A stretch of 64,000 bases of DNA. Origin: Nakamurella sp040546275. Lineage in GTDB: Bacteria; Actinomycetota; Actinomycetes; Mycobacteriales; Nakamurellaceae. Below, piece after piece: positions 1 to 9,300 of the stretch (within the stretch, counting starts at the first letter, position 1; each line of letters starts with the position of its first letter). The translations under genes and the position numbers were made by a program. The DNA is taken from assembly GCF_040546275.1 (NCBI RefSeq), contig NZ_JBEPNO010000025.1, positions 1-64,000 of the forward strand, given 5' to 3'. The notes below the pieces were generated by a model. The model was given only the letters and a program-made list of their open reading frames with translations. It was not told the origin of the DNA and made no database searches.

Positions 1-3000
1 TGACCCGGACGTTGGTGCTGATCGGCGTGCCCGGTGCGGTGGTCCCGCTGTCCGGGTTCGCCACCACCGTGTTCGCCCCCACCGTGACGGAGACGGTCGC
101 GGTCTTGCAGACCGGCGTCGGGGACGACGAGTCGCAGACCCGGTAGGTGTAGACGTCCGTCCCGGTGTAGCCGTTGGAGGGGGTGTACGTGATCACCCCG
201 GTGGTGGTGTTGACGGCGGTGCTGCCGTGGGCCGGGGCGGCCGTCACGGTGACCGCAGCCGGGTTCAACGGAGCCCCGTTGGCCGAGACGGTGTCGTTGG
301 CCAGCACGTTCGTCGGGACAGCGGCGTTCTGCGGGGTGGTCCCGGTGTCGTTCACCGCGGTGACGGTGTTCGGCACGGTGATGGTGACCGTGGCCGAAGC
401 GCAGACCGGCATCGGGTTCGACGTGTCGCAGACCTTGTAGACGTAGGTGTCGACCCCGGAGAAGCCGATGGCGGGCGAGTAGGTGATGTTGCCCGTGGTC
501 GGGTCGACGGCGGTGGTGCCGTGGCCCGGGGCGGTGGTCACGGTCGGGTTCGCCAGGGGCTGCCCGGTCGAGGTCGAGTCGTTCGCACGGACGTTGGTCG
601 TCACCGGCGTGCCGGGAGCCGTGGTGTCCGTGTCGTTGGCGGCCGCGACGGTGTTGGCGCCGACCGTGATCGACACCGTGGCGGTGGAGCACAGTGGGGT
701 CGGCGTGGACTTGTCGCAGACCTTGTAGGTGTAGGAATCGGTGCCGGTGTAACCGTTCGCCGGGGTGTAGGTCACCAGGCCGGTGGTGGTGTTGACCGCG
801 GTGGTGCCGTGGGCCGGCCCGGTCTGCACGGCGACCGACGCCGGGTTCAGCGACGCGCCGCCGGACAGCACGGTGTCGTTCGCGAGCACATTGGTGGCGT
901 TCGCGGTGTTCTGCGGGGTGGTGACCGCGTCGTTGACCGCCGTGACGGTGTTCGGCACGTTGATGGTCACCGTCGCGGTCGCGCACACCGGCGTCGGGTT
1001 GGAGGTGTCGCACACCCGGTACTGGTAGGTGTCGACCCCGGAGAAGCCGGCGGCCGGCGTGTAGGTGATGACGCCCGTGGTCCCGTTGACGACGGCGGTC
1101 CCGTGTCCCGGTGCGGTGGTCACCGTCGGGATGGCCAGGGGCTGACCGGTCGAGCTCGAGTCGTTGGCCCGGACGTCGGTCGTGACGGCGGTGGCGGGGG
1201 CCGTGGTGGAGTTGTCGTTCACGGCGGTGACGACGTTGGCGCCCACGGTGACCGTGACCGTTGCGGTGTTGCAGACCGCGGTCGGCGTCGAGAAGTCGCA
1301 CACCCGGTAGACGTAGGAGTCCGACCCCGTGTACCCGTTCGCCGGGGTGTAGGTGACCCCGCCGGTGGTGCTGTTGACCGAGGTGGCGCCGTGGGCCGGA
1401 GCCGTCGTGATGGTCACCGACGCAGGGTTGAGCGGCGCGCCGTTGGCGGTGCGGGTGTCGTTGCCGAGCACGGCTGTGGTGACCGCGGTGTTCTGCGCGG
1501 TGCCGGCCGTGTCGTCGACCGCGTTGACCACGTCCGGGACGGCGATGGTGACCAGCGCGATGTCGCAGACGGCGGTCGGGGTGGAGTTGTCGCAGACCCG
1601 GTAGGAGTAGGGGTCGACGCCGGAGAAGTTGACGGCCGGCGTGTAGGTGATGGCTCCCGTGGTCGCGCTCACCGAGGTGGTGCCGTGTCCGGGCGGTGTG
1701 GTCACCGTGACGGTCGACGGGACGAGGGCGAAGCCGGCGCTCGTGGTGTCATTGGTCAGCACCGTGGTGACGATCGCGGTGGCCGGCGGCGTGGTGCCGC
1801 TGTCGTCGACGGCCGTCACCAGATCGATGGCCTGCGCCGCGGCGACCGCGCAGCCGGCCGGGGTGCCGGTGGCGGTGCAGGTCGACGGGGTCACCGGGGC
1901 GGTGCCGCCGGTCGGATCGATGGCGGCCTTGTTCTGGAGCGTGGTTCCAGCGGCGGACGCCTGCGGGGTGACGTTGACGGTGAAGGTCGAGGTGGCGCCG
2001 GAGGCGATGGAGCCGGTGAAGTTGCAGGTCACCAGCTGTCCTGCGGCGACGGTTCCGGTCGCGGAGCAGGTCCAGCCGGTGCCGGCCACCGAGTTGTACT
2101 GCAGACCGGCCGGCAGCTGGTCGGCCACTCGCGCAGTGGTGGCGGTGGTTCCGCCGTTGTTCGTGACGGCCAGGGTGTAGTTGGCGGCGGTGCCGACGGT
2201 GAGCTGGGCGGGGTTCGTCTTGGCCAACGCGAGGTTGATCGGGGTACCGGTGTTGGTCAACGTACAGACGATCGACGAGCCGGCCACGGGCGTCAGCGCC
2301 ACTCCGCCGCCGAGCGCCGCCACGGTCGGCAGGCCGGGCTGGAAGCCGTTGCCGTCCACGCAGGTGACGGCGGAGTTGTAGTTCGCCGGGCTGGTTTCCG
2401 TCAGGTAGTAGGTCGTCCCCACGGTGCCCGCGAAGGTGCCGGTGGTGCCAGTCCCGGCGGTGACGGTCCCACCCGCACCGGTGGTGGTGGCGTTGGTGGT
2501 GGCGTTGACGACCGTTCCGGTCACCGATCCGGTCCGGATGGCGACGGTGAACTGGTCGGCGGCGACGGCACGCGGGCCGCCGAGGGCCTTGGTCAGCACC
2601 ATGGTCGGTGGCTTCGGCGTGTTGGTGATGACACACGAGATCGCAGCGCCGGCCACCGGTGTGACGGCCAGCCCGGCCGCGGCCGAGTAGGCCTGGTTGG
2701 TGGGCAGGCCGGTCTGCACGCCGTTGGAGTCGGTGCAGGTGATGGTCCGGTTGTACTGGCCGAAGTTGGTGGTCCCGCTACCGCCTTCCGTCACCGTGTA
2801 GGCCGCACCGACGGTCGCCGTGTAGGCACCCGTGGTGCCGGTGCCCGCAGTGACGGTCGCGCCGGTGCCGGTCGAGGTGGAAGCGGCGGTGGAGCTGACC
2901 ACCGTGCCGGCGACGCCGCCGGTGCGGACGGCCGCCACGAACTGGTCACCGGTGTTGGCCCGGTTGCCACCGAGGGCGGTGGTCACGGTGATGGTCGGTT

Positions 3001-4357
3001 TGGAGGTGTTGGTGAACGTGCAGGTGACGAACGGACCGGTGGCGCCGGTCGCTGGGTTGGGGAATACCAGACCGAAGGTCTGGCCCGTTCCAGAGACGAT
3101 GACCCGGTTGCTCGACGCAGCGTCCAGACAGCTGTAGGTGGTGGTGTAGTCGGCAAGATTCCCGCTGGCCGCGGTCTCGGCGACGGTGTAGGTCGTGCCA
3201 GACACGCCGATCACCGCACCGGCCGTCGCGCCCTGCAGGCCGAGGGTGTTGCCCGAGGTGGTGTCGGTGTTGTTCGCCGCGACGCTGCCGCCGGTGATCG
3301 ACAACCCGAACTGATCCGAGGCGTTGGCCCTGGTCACGATGTTCTTCTTCACCTGGAGGGTCGGGTTGAGCGAGCAGGCTCCGATGTCACCGGACACCGT
3401 CGTGGAGATGCTCTCGGCCTTCGGGCCGTTGATGACGGCGCCGGTGTTGGGATTCAACTCGGAGAGCGTGGTGATGAGGTTGGTGGTGTCGGCGTACTGC
3501 ACGAACAGGTGCCCGAAATTGTCGAAGGCGATGCCGTTGTAGTTGACACCCGTTGCCACGGTGTAGTTCTGGAGGGTGGTGGCGGTCAGCGACGTGCCGT
3601 TGGTCGAGCCGGTCGATGGCAGTGGTCCCTTGACGATCGCGACGGCGGCGGACGGGCTGACCGACTCCACCAGGTAGAGGTTCCCGGCCTGGTCGAACGC
3701 CATGTCGCCGTTGCCCTGACCGGCGATCGGGAGCGGGATGGTCGCGATCACACCGGTGATCGCGGTGTTCGTGTTGGTGTTGAACCCGTACACGGTGGCC
3801 ACGCCGCCGTTGAAGGTCGCGTAGTAGTAGATGCCGCTGAACGGGTCGACGGCACCGGCAACGAAGCTCTGCGCAGCGCCGGTGGTCACCGTGCCGGGGT
3901 AGGAGGTCCAGACCTGCGTCAGGGCGTTGTACCCGTGGACCGCGGTGCTGGTCGCGGTGGCGGTGGTGACCTGGTCGATGACGTAGGCGGCATCGCCGCC
4001 GCGGGTGATGCCGAAGGCGTTCGTCCGGCCACCGTTGGGGATCGTGGTCACCGGCGTGGTGGTGGCCGTGACCGGGGTGACACCGGCCAACGTGCCGGTG
4101 GTGATCGCGTTGATGGTGCCGGCCGTGGTGTTGTTCGCCGGATTGCCCTGCTGGGCGTTGTAGATCGTCCCGCCGTAGCAGTCGAAGGGGGCGCCCTGCC
4201 CGGGCGTTGCGGCCACCGCCACCGCTGGGTCGGCCACGGTGCTGACGGTCACCGAGGCCGCCACCAGCGCGATGACGGAGACGAGCGAGAGCGCCGCACG
4301 CTTCACGGTCCACGTCGGGCGGGGAATCCTGTGCTTCGCGCGACCAGCAGTACTCAC
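1..4357 (-). CDS. Giant secreted surface protein with cadherin/Big-like tandem repeats (3' end outside window)
   Basis: The minus-strand frame is open from here to the window edge, about 1,452 codons with no stop, so the C-terminus lies outside. I start it at GTG 4357, which has GGAG six bases upstream; ATG 4369 is in frame but lacks a Shine-Dalgarno. The N-terminus has basic residues, then a hydrophobic stretch (SLVSVIALVAASVTV) and Ala-rich cleavage sites, so it is secreted. Roughly residues 45-330 look like a propeller-type sensor of the DUF6923 kind (AFGITRGGDAAYVIDQ; GDMAFDQAGNLYLVES). Next come prealbumin/DUF11-like modules (for example GLQYNSVAGTGWTCSATG), then Ig/cadherin-like repeats of about 97 residues with the core ITYTPANGYTGTDSY. 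The repeats alternate between two types. Probable role is a cell-surface stalk or adhesin; no catalytic motif or sortase signal is visible in the part present. Confidence 0.85.
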   Translation of the reverse strand, partial: MSTAGRAKHRIPRPTWTVKRAALSLVSVIALVAASVTVSTVADPAVAVAATPGQGAPFDCYGGTIYNAQQGNPANNTTAGTINAITTGTLAGVTPVTATTTPVTTIPNGGRTNAFGITRGGDAAYVIDQVTTATATSTAVHGYNALTQVWTSYPGTVTTGAAQSFVAGAVDPFSGIYYYATFNGGVATVYGFNTNTNTAITGVIATIPLPIAGQGNGDMAFDQAGNLYLVESVSPSAAVAIVKGPLPSTGSTNGTSLTATTLQNYTVATGVNYNGIAFDNFGHLFVQYADTTNLITTLSELNPNTGAVINGPKAESISTTVSGDIGACSLNPTLQVKKNIVTRANASDQFGLSITGGSVAANNTDTTSGNTLGLQGATAGAVIGVSGTTYTVAETAASGNLADYTTTYSCLDAASSNRVIVSGTGQTFGLVFPNPATGATGPFVTCTFTNTSKPTITVTTALGGNRANTGDQFVAAVRTGGVAGTVVSSTAASTSTGTGATVTAGTGTTGAYTATVGAAYTVTEGGSGTTNFGQYNRTITCTDSNGVQTGLPTNQAYSAAAGLAVTPVAGAAISCVITNTPKPPTMVLTKALGGPRAVAADQFTVAIRTGSVTGTVVNATTNATTTGAGGTVTAGTGTTGTFAGTVGTTYYLTETSPANYNSAVTCVDGNGFQPGLPTVAALGGGVALTPVAGSSIVCTLTNTGTPINLALAKTNPAQLTVGTAANYTLAVTNNGGTTATTARVADQLPAGLQYNSVAGTGWTCSATGTVAAGQLVTCNFTGSIASGATSTFTVNVTPQASAAGTTLQNKAAIDPTGGTAPVTPSTCTATGTPAGCAVAAAQAIDLVTAVDDSGTTPPATAIVTTVLTNDTTSAGFALVPSTVTVTTPPGHGTTSVSATTGAITYTPAVNFSGVDPYSYRVCDNSTPTAVCDIALVTIAVPDVVNAVDDTAGTAQNTAVTTAVLGNDTRTANGAPLNPASVTITTAPAHGATSVNSTTGGVTYTPANGYTGSDSYVYRVCDFSTPTAVCNTATVTVTVGANVVTAVNDNSTTAPATAVTTDVRANDSSSTGQPLAIPTVTTAPGHGTAVVNGTTGVITYTPAAGFSGVDTYQYRVCDTSNPTPVCATATVTINVPNTVTAVNDAVTTPQNTANATNVLANDTVLSGGASLNPASVAVQTGPAHGTTAVNTTTGLVTYTPANGYTGTDSYTYKVCDKSTPTPLCSTATVSITVGANTVAAANDTDTTAPGTPVTTNVRANDSTSTGQPLANPTVTTAPGHGTTAVDPTTGNITYSPAIGFSGVDTYVYKVCDTSNPMPVCASATVTITVPNTVTAVNDTGTTPQNAAVPTNVLANDTVSANGAPLNPAAVTVTAAPAHGSTAVNTTTGVITYTPSNGYTGTDVYTYRVCDSSSPTPVCKTATVSVTVGANTVVANPDSGTTAPGTPISTNVRV
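133..1610 (-). repeat. Alternating A/B repeat block with an exact 582-bp higher-order period
   Basis: The Cys-containing end motif of each module recurs at about 133, 427, 714, 1007, 1302 and 1591, spacings of 287 to 295 bp. Neighbouring modules differ in their opening motif, and like types recur exactly 582 bp apart: type A landmarks at 258, 840 and 1422, type B landmarks at 552 and 1134. The unit that duplicated is therefore probably the A+B dimer of 194 codons. All of it is coding sequence of the surface protein. Confidence 0.85.
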
Positions 4358-4892
4358 ACACGGCTCCATCAGGTTCGTCGGTCCGCAGCGACCGAGGTCA
4401 GAACATGCCGGAGAGTCACTTGACATCACGCTCCGCGAAGGATTCTCACATGCCCTTCCCACCTGGGACCGATCGCGGAAGACTGATTGCAGGGCCGGCA
4501 GGGGAACATTTCGTCACGTTCTGTCACCGGGCTCAGCCTGCAAACTATGCAAGGCATGGAAGCGCGAAAAGGCCAGGCACCGAACACTTCTCGTGCGTCG
4601 CTGGCCATCCTGAACAGCGCGGGACCTACGACCGTGGTCTGGGTACCGCGCGGCGCGGTAGACCGTCGGCGGTGACGTATGGATTGGTTTGTCCGATTGA
4701 CGAGCTCTCTTTCGAGTGGTCGAGCCACCACCCGTTGGAGGTATTCCCCCTGGGTGGCCATCCGTCGCCGCTCCGGCGCCGAAGTGCATGGTTGGACGGA
4801 CGCATCGGCCTTCTCCGGGAGGGGGTCCGGGCTGGTCGATCCACTTCAGGGGGTTTCCTCAGGAACCGTGTCTACATTGGCCAGATGGACCG
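4358..4892. other. Intergenic stretch without a recognisable gene
   Basis: About 535 bases lie between the divergent starts of the surface-protein gene and the carboxylesterase remnant. Several short open frames cross it on both strands, but none shows a family signature or a good ribosome binding site. It should hold the promoter of the surface-protein gene. The part nearest 4892 may include the lost 5' end of the carboxylesterase. I see no convincing promoter hexamers or RNA structure. Confidence 0.4.
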
Positions 4893-5416
4893 TCAGTCCG
4901 GCACGTCGACCCGGCCCAGGATGGGTGGCAGGGGTGCGCCGTCCGGCTTCCTGGTTCCGAGGACGAAAAATACGACCTGCGCGATGGCATTGGTAACGGC
5001 AGGCCGCCCGTTCAGTCCCTCGAGGTCCGACCGGCGGTGGTCGCCGAGCCGCCGTCGAGCCCGGCCGCCGGACCCGTGTTGAACTGGCGCTGGGGCTTCT
5101 CCCAGGGCGCCTGGGTGCTGTCGCACCACCTGCTGATCCGACAACCCGAGGTAGCGTCCGCCTTCCTGTTCACCGGCGGCTACATCGGCGCGGAAACCCC
5201 GCTCCTGCCCACCTGTTCCGGCCTGTCGGACCTGCCCGTTCTCGTCCGCAGCATCGAGAACGACCCGTTCGTGCCACCGGAACGGGTCCGAGAAACGGCC
5301 CAGCTGCTGACGTCTCAGGGCGCCGAGGTGGACCTTGCCATCGACCGGGTGACGAGCACGTGATCACCGACGAGGCCTACGAGACCGCCGCCCGCATCCT
5401 CGCCGGGTTGACGTGA
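4893..5416 (+). pseudogene. Remnant of a phospholipase/carboxylesterase-family alpha/beta hydrolase
   Basis: Family signatures survive in different frames. A FLVPR-like block lies at about 4949-4963, followed after a frame change by DEKYDLRD. The nucleophile elbow GFSQGAW has its Ser codon at 5100-5102. Next come a FLFTGGYIG segment and a SIENDPFVPPERVRETAQLL segment that carries the acidic residue. The frame then hits TGA at 5361. The expected catalytic His (GDEHVITDEAYETAARILAG) is encoded just beyond, in another frame, with its codon at 5357-5359 and a stop at 5414-5416. The N-terminal part is not recognisable. At least two frameshifts separate the triad, so no active enzyme should be made. 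The terminal TGA overlaps the GTG start of the zinc-finger gene, suggesting a former operon. Confidence 0.75.
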
Positions 5417-5754
5417 ATCCGCCCGACCAGCGGGATCGCCTTCGACTGGCCCTGGACGGACTGCGCCAGGATCTACTGGCGATCGAAGTAGAACTGGTCG
5501 CCACCAGAGCGGTCCGCGCCAACGGCGGCGACGACGACGAACACGATCCCGACGGCATTCCGCTCAGTTCGGTGCTGCAACTTCTGGAGGGCCAGAAGAT
5601 GCGTGCTGTCAACGATATTCGCGAAGCACAGGCCTCGTTGGTCGATCTCGCACACGGAACCTACGGCATCTGCCGGATCTGTTCCCAGCCCATACCGCCC
5701 GGGCGACTGGAGATCAGACCCACGACCAGCACCTGCGTGAACTGCGCCGGCTGA
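5413..5754 (+). CDS. TraR/DksA-family zinc-finger protein
   Basis: A 113-residue acidic protein. A helical region over residues 1-75 is followed by a C-terminal four-cysteine zinc finger, CRICSQPIPPGRLEIRP followed by CVNCA. This layout is typical of DksA/TraR-type proteins, which enter the secondary channel of RNA polymerase and alter initiation. The GTG start overlaps the stop of the upstream carboxylesterase remnant (GTGA), so it was probably translated by coupling. It is the only intact gene in this small block, between two decayed ones. The target promoters and any link to ppGpp cannot be read from the sequence. Confidence 0.85.
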   Translation: MNPPDQRDRLRLALDGLRQDLLAIEVELVATRAVRANGGDDDEHDPDGIPLSSVLQLLEGQKMRAVNDIREAQASLVDLAHGTYGICRICSQPIPPGRLEIRPTTSTCVNCAG

Positions 5755-5797
5755 CACCGGAACGACGGCAGACCGCCAGTGCACCGACCGGCCGACC

Positions 5798-6329
5798 GCC
5801 GCGGACGGCCACGAGGCAGTCGCCCTGGCCCGCGCCACCGACCCGGACCTGGTGCTGATGGACCTGCGGATGCCCGGCAGAGACGGCGTTGCCGCGATCC
5901 GCGATCCGCGATCTCCGCGCCCTCGACCGCGAGCACCCTCGCATCCTGGTCCTGACCACCTACGACACCGACCACGACATCTACGCGGCCATCGACGCGG
6001 GCGCCGACGGGTATCTCCTCAAGGCGACCTCGCGGGAGGAACTGGTCGATGCGGTGATGCGGGCGGCCGCCGGGCAGAGTGTGCTGACTCCGAGCGCCGC
6101 CCGCAGCCTGGTCGATCGCACCCGCGGCGACCAACTCACCGCACGCGAACTGCTGGTCCTGGCCGCGATGGCCAACGGCGGCACCAACCGTGACGTCGCG
6201 CGCGAACTCCTCGTGTCCGAGGCGACGGTCAAGACCCACCTACTTCGTCTCTACCCGAAACTCGGTGTGCGGGACCGTGCCGCCGCCGTCCGGGTCGCCT
6301 TCGAGCGGGGACTGCTCGGCTCGCCGTAG
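5798..6329 (+). pseudogene. LuxR-type (NarL/FixJ) response regulator, 5'-truncated and frameshifted
   Basis: The receiver domain can be followed from ADGHEAVALARATDPD through LVLMDLRMPGRDGVAAIRD in one frame. It then continues as DLRALDREHPRILVLTTYDT and AGADGYLLKATSREEL in another, ending in a LuxR helix-turn-helix (LTARELLVLAAMANGGTNRD, then SEATVKTHLL). The switch falls in a run of 7-bp repeats at 5894-5914. Removing one copy restores the reading frame. The first 40 or so residues, including the acidic pair that binds Mg, are absent. No partner histidine kinase is adjacent. An internal ATG/GTG could still express a DNA-binding-only fragment of up to 146 residues, but the intact gene is lost. 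Confidence 0.8.
5894..5914 (+). repeat. 7-bp tandem repeat causing a frameshift
   Basis: The sequence gcgatcc, gcgatcc, gcgatct runs without interruption inside the receiver-domain coding region. An intact gene needs only two units (Ala-Ile-Arg-Asp-Leu), so the extra copy shifts the frame. Confidence 0.85.
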
Positions 6330-6334
6330 CCGAG
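6315..6334. terminator. Hairpin between convergent genes
   Basis: A perfect 7-bp inverted repeat (ctcggct / agccgag) with a 6-nt loop overlaps the stop codon of the response-regulator remnant. It lies 30 bases from the 3' end of the macroglobulin gene. There is no T-run, so termination strength is uncertain. Confidence 0.45.
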
Positions 6335-6363
6335 GGGATCGCATGTGAAGTGCCTGGGGTGCA

Positions 6364-9300
6364 TCAGCTTTCGATCACCACCCGGTCGGATCCGCCGCGG
6401 CCGAAGGTCTCCGGCGCGTAGACCTGCTCGGCGCGCGTCGGCGGGGCGACGAACGTGCCGTCGGTGGTGGCCGAGGCGAGGTAGCTGTACTGGTAGACGC
6501 CACCCTGCAGGTAGGTGGCGAACGCCTCGGCGCGGTCGTCCCGCAGGTTCTGGTGGTCGTACCAGGTGGAGTACCAGTTCTGCGACGCCGTGACGCCGGC
6601 CTTCGCAGCCGCCGCCGGGTCGAGATCCTTGGGGGTGGTCGCCAGGTCGGGGTTGAGGATCTGCAGCCCGGCGGGCAGCGGGTCGATCAGCGCCACGTGG
6701 GTCTGCGCGCTGCGGGACACCAACGCCAGCTGCACCCTGACCCTGGCGCCCGCCTTGATGTGCCAGGTGCCGGCGGTATCCCGGGTGACGTCAGCAGGAT
6801 TGTCGGCACCCGTGTAGGTGCGGGAGACGACGAACCCCCGGTCCAGCGGCGCCAGCTGCAGGTTCGTCGGGGCGGTCTGCAGGCCGAGCCGGTAGTACAG
6901 CCGGCCGGTCCCGGCGTTGTTCAGGGTCACGTCGCTGTTGTCGGCGGCGACCAGGTCGGCGGTCGGGATCATCAGCGTGGCCCGTTCGGTGGTGTGACCG
7001 GAGAACGTGTGCTGGCCGGCGAATCGATCGCCCAGCCAGACACCGGCCACGAAGTCCGCGGACGTGGACTCGAAGGCGTCGTAGTAGTGCCGGAGCGCCA
7101 GCAGGATGAATGCGTTCTCCTGGACGTTGTCCCAGCGGCCACTTGTCTGCCCGGCCATCACACCGGCCACGACCTTGGGGATCAGATCGCTCTTCGGGTC
7201 GACCGTGATCAGTGCGTCCAGGATCAGGCCGTCGGTGCGCCGGTCCGACTGCAACGTCGTCCAGGCGTCGTCGGTGACCTTGTTCGTGAACGTCGCCGAA
7301 CCGGCGTCGTCGACGGCGGCGTTGCCGATCAGCCGCACCAGGCTGGCGCGGCTGGTCCCGTCCGTCACCGGAAGCAGCCAGGCCACCGCATCCAGCGGCA
7401 GATTGGCTCCCCGCTCGGTGACAAGTGCCTGCGCGGCAGCGGAATCACGTTGGCCGCCCACCATCCGGACGTTCAGGGCATAGGCGCGCAGCGTGTCCCG
7501 GGTGGCCTGGCTGGCATCGGCCGGAATGTAGGCGCCGATGTTGCCCAGGTACTGCTGCGCCTTGGCCAGGGCATTCTTCGAGACCGCGAAGCCATTCTTT
7601 GCCGCCACCAAGAGTGCCTGGGTGGACTGGATGGAGTTGAACGGATCGGACTTGTCCCCCTGCTTCCAGTACGGAAATCCACCGTCGCTGTTCTGCAGGG
7701 CGCTGAGCTTCACGACATCGCCGACCACCAGGGCTCTCAGCCCGTCCGCGGACGGCAGACCCGGTGCGGAGAAGGCCTTCAGCACATCGGCCAGCGACCC
7801 GATCGCGATGATCTGGCCGGCCAGCCCGTCCGAGCTGTCGTAGTCGTAGTCGGCCAGATAGCCAACGGCATCCGTGAGTTGTTGCAGCGCAGTCGAAGAC
7901 GTGCTGACCTGCAGGCCGCCGAACTGACCGACGACCCCCTTCGGGGCGGTCACCTTCTGCAGCAACGTGTCGCCGCCGTTGATGACGCCGTAGGAGGCGA
8001 AGGTCTCGGTGGTGGTCGGCGTGTAGACCGGGAGTTCGATGGTGGCCGAGTCCGCGGCGGTGCCGCTCACCGCGGCGATGCGGAACTTTGCCGTGCCCGC
8101 CTGGTCCGCGGAGACGGGGAAGCGGACCTCGATCCGGCCGTTGGCCGGCACCGTGACCTGCTGACCCGCGGGGCCGTCGATCTTCAGGTTCGCCGCCTGG
8201 ATGACCACGTCCGTCGTCAGCGGCGCGCCGGTCTGGTTCTGCAGAAGCACCGGCAGTTCCAGCTTGTCGCCGAAGTTCAGGAAGGTCGGAGCTGACGGAC
8301 GGACGGTCAGCGGCAGGGCCGCGGTGATCGTCGAGTCGGTCGAGCCGAACCGGTTGTCCCCCGCGACGGCGACCACCATCACCCGGTAGCGGGTCAGGCT
8401 GTCGGGCAACGGAACCTGGATCGTCGCGTGTCCGCCCGCGTCGGTGGTGGCCTTCGGCACGAACAGGGCCAACGCGTCGAAGTTCTTCCGCTCGGCGATG
8501 GGTGCTCCGGTGCTTGATTGGGCCGCCTCGCGGACGGCGCCGTTCGCACCCGCGGCACTGGCACTGGCAGTGGGAGTGGTCGAGTAGGCGTCGGTGCCCG
8601 GTGCGGAAGCGGGCATCGGCGCCCCCGACGCCATCGCGGCAGACGACGCCGCTGCTGAACCGGCGGACTTCAGCGGTGGTAACGGATCCGCGAGCATCAC
8701 GGTTGACCGGCCGTAGAAGGCGTTGAGCATGCTGGGCAGTTCCGGGTAGAAGGCCTTGATCGGGTCGGGGAGCGTGTAACCACCCAGCGCCAGTACCGCC
8801 TCGTCGGCCACCACCACCTCGAACTCACTGCCCGCCATCGGCTTTCCGCTCTGGTCGGTCACGGTGACGTCCACCGTGGTGGTTCCGCCGGGAACGACGG
8901 TCCTCTGCCGGGGCACGGCGGTGACCTTCAGCGTCCGGGCCAGGGTGGAGACCGTCAGGCCTATCTCGCCGGTGGCGTACGCCGGGCGTGGGGTGCCCGC
9001 TGCCACGGTGCCGGTGGCCTGGGTGTTGGAGGCCGAACGTGGTGCCGTGCCGACGACCTCGATCGAGACCGTCACCCCCGGAATCTCGGCCTCGGTGATC
9101 GGGATGTTCACCACCGCCGAGCCGTTCGTGACGGCGAACCGCGTGGTGGAGACGATCCCGTTGTGCTGCAGCGTGATCAGGCCACTACCGGCCCGGATCG
9201 GTGACTGCACCAGCAGCTTCGCCGATTCGCCCGGCTGGTACTCCTTCTTGTCGGGCACCAGGGTCAGCTGCTGCTGCTGGACCGAGTTGTCCACCGAGCC

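Noticed and set aside
133..1610. Possible tandem mobile element because of the 582-bp period
   Set aside because: The period is in frame and encodes Ig/cadherin-like modules; no terminal inverted repeats or transposase.
227..4423. Plus-strand open frame of 1,398 codons, Arg/Gly-rich
   Set aside because: It is the antisense shadow of the surface-protein gene: its composition is monotonous, it lacks a ribosome site, and the minus strand gives a coherent secreted repeat protein.
6553..8295. Plus-strand open frame of 580 codons
   Set aside because: Shadow of the macroglobulin gene; no family motifs, and the minus frame has clear A2M domains.
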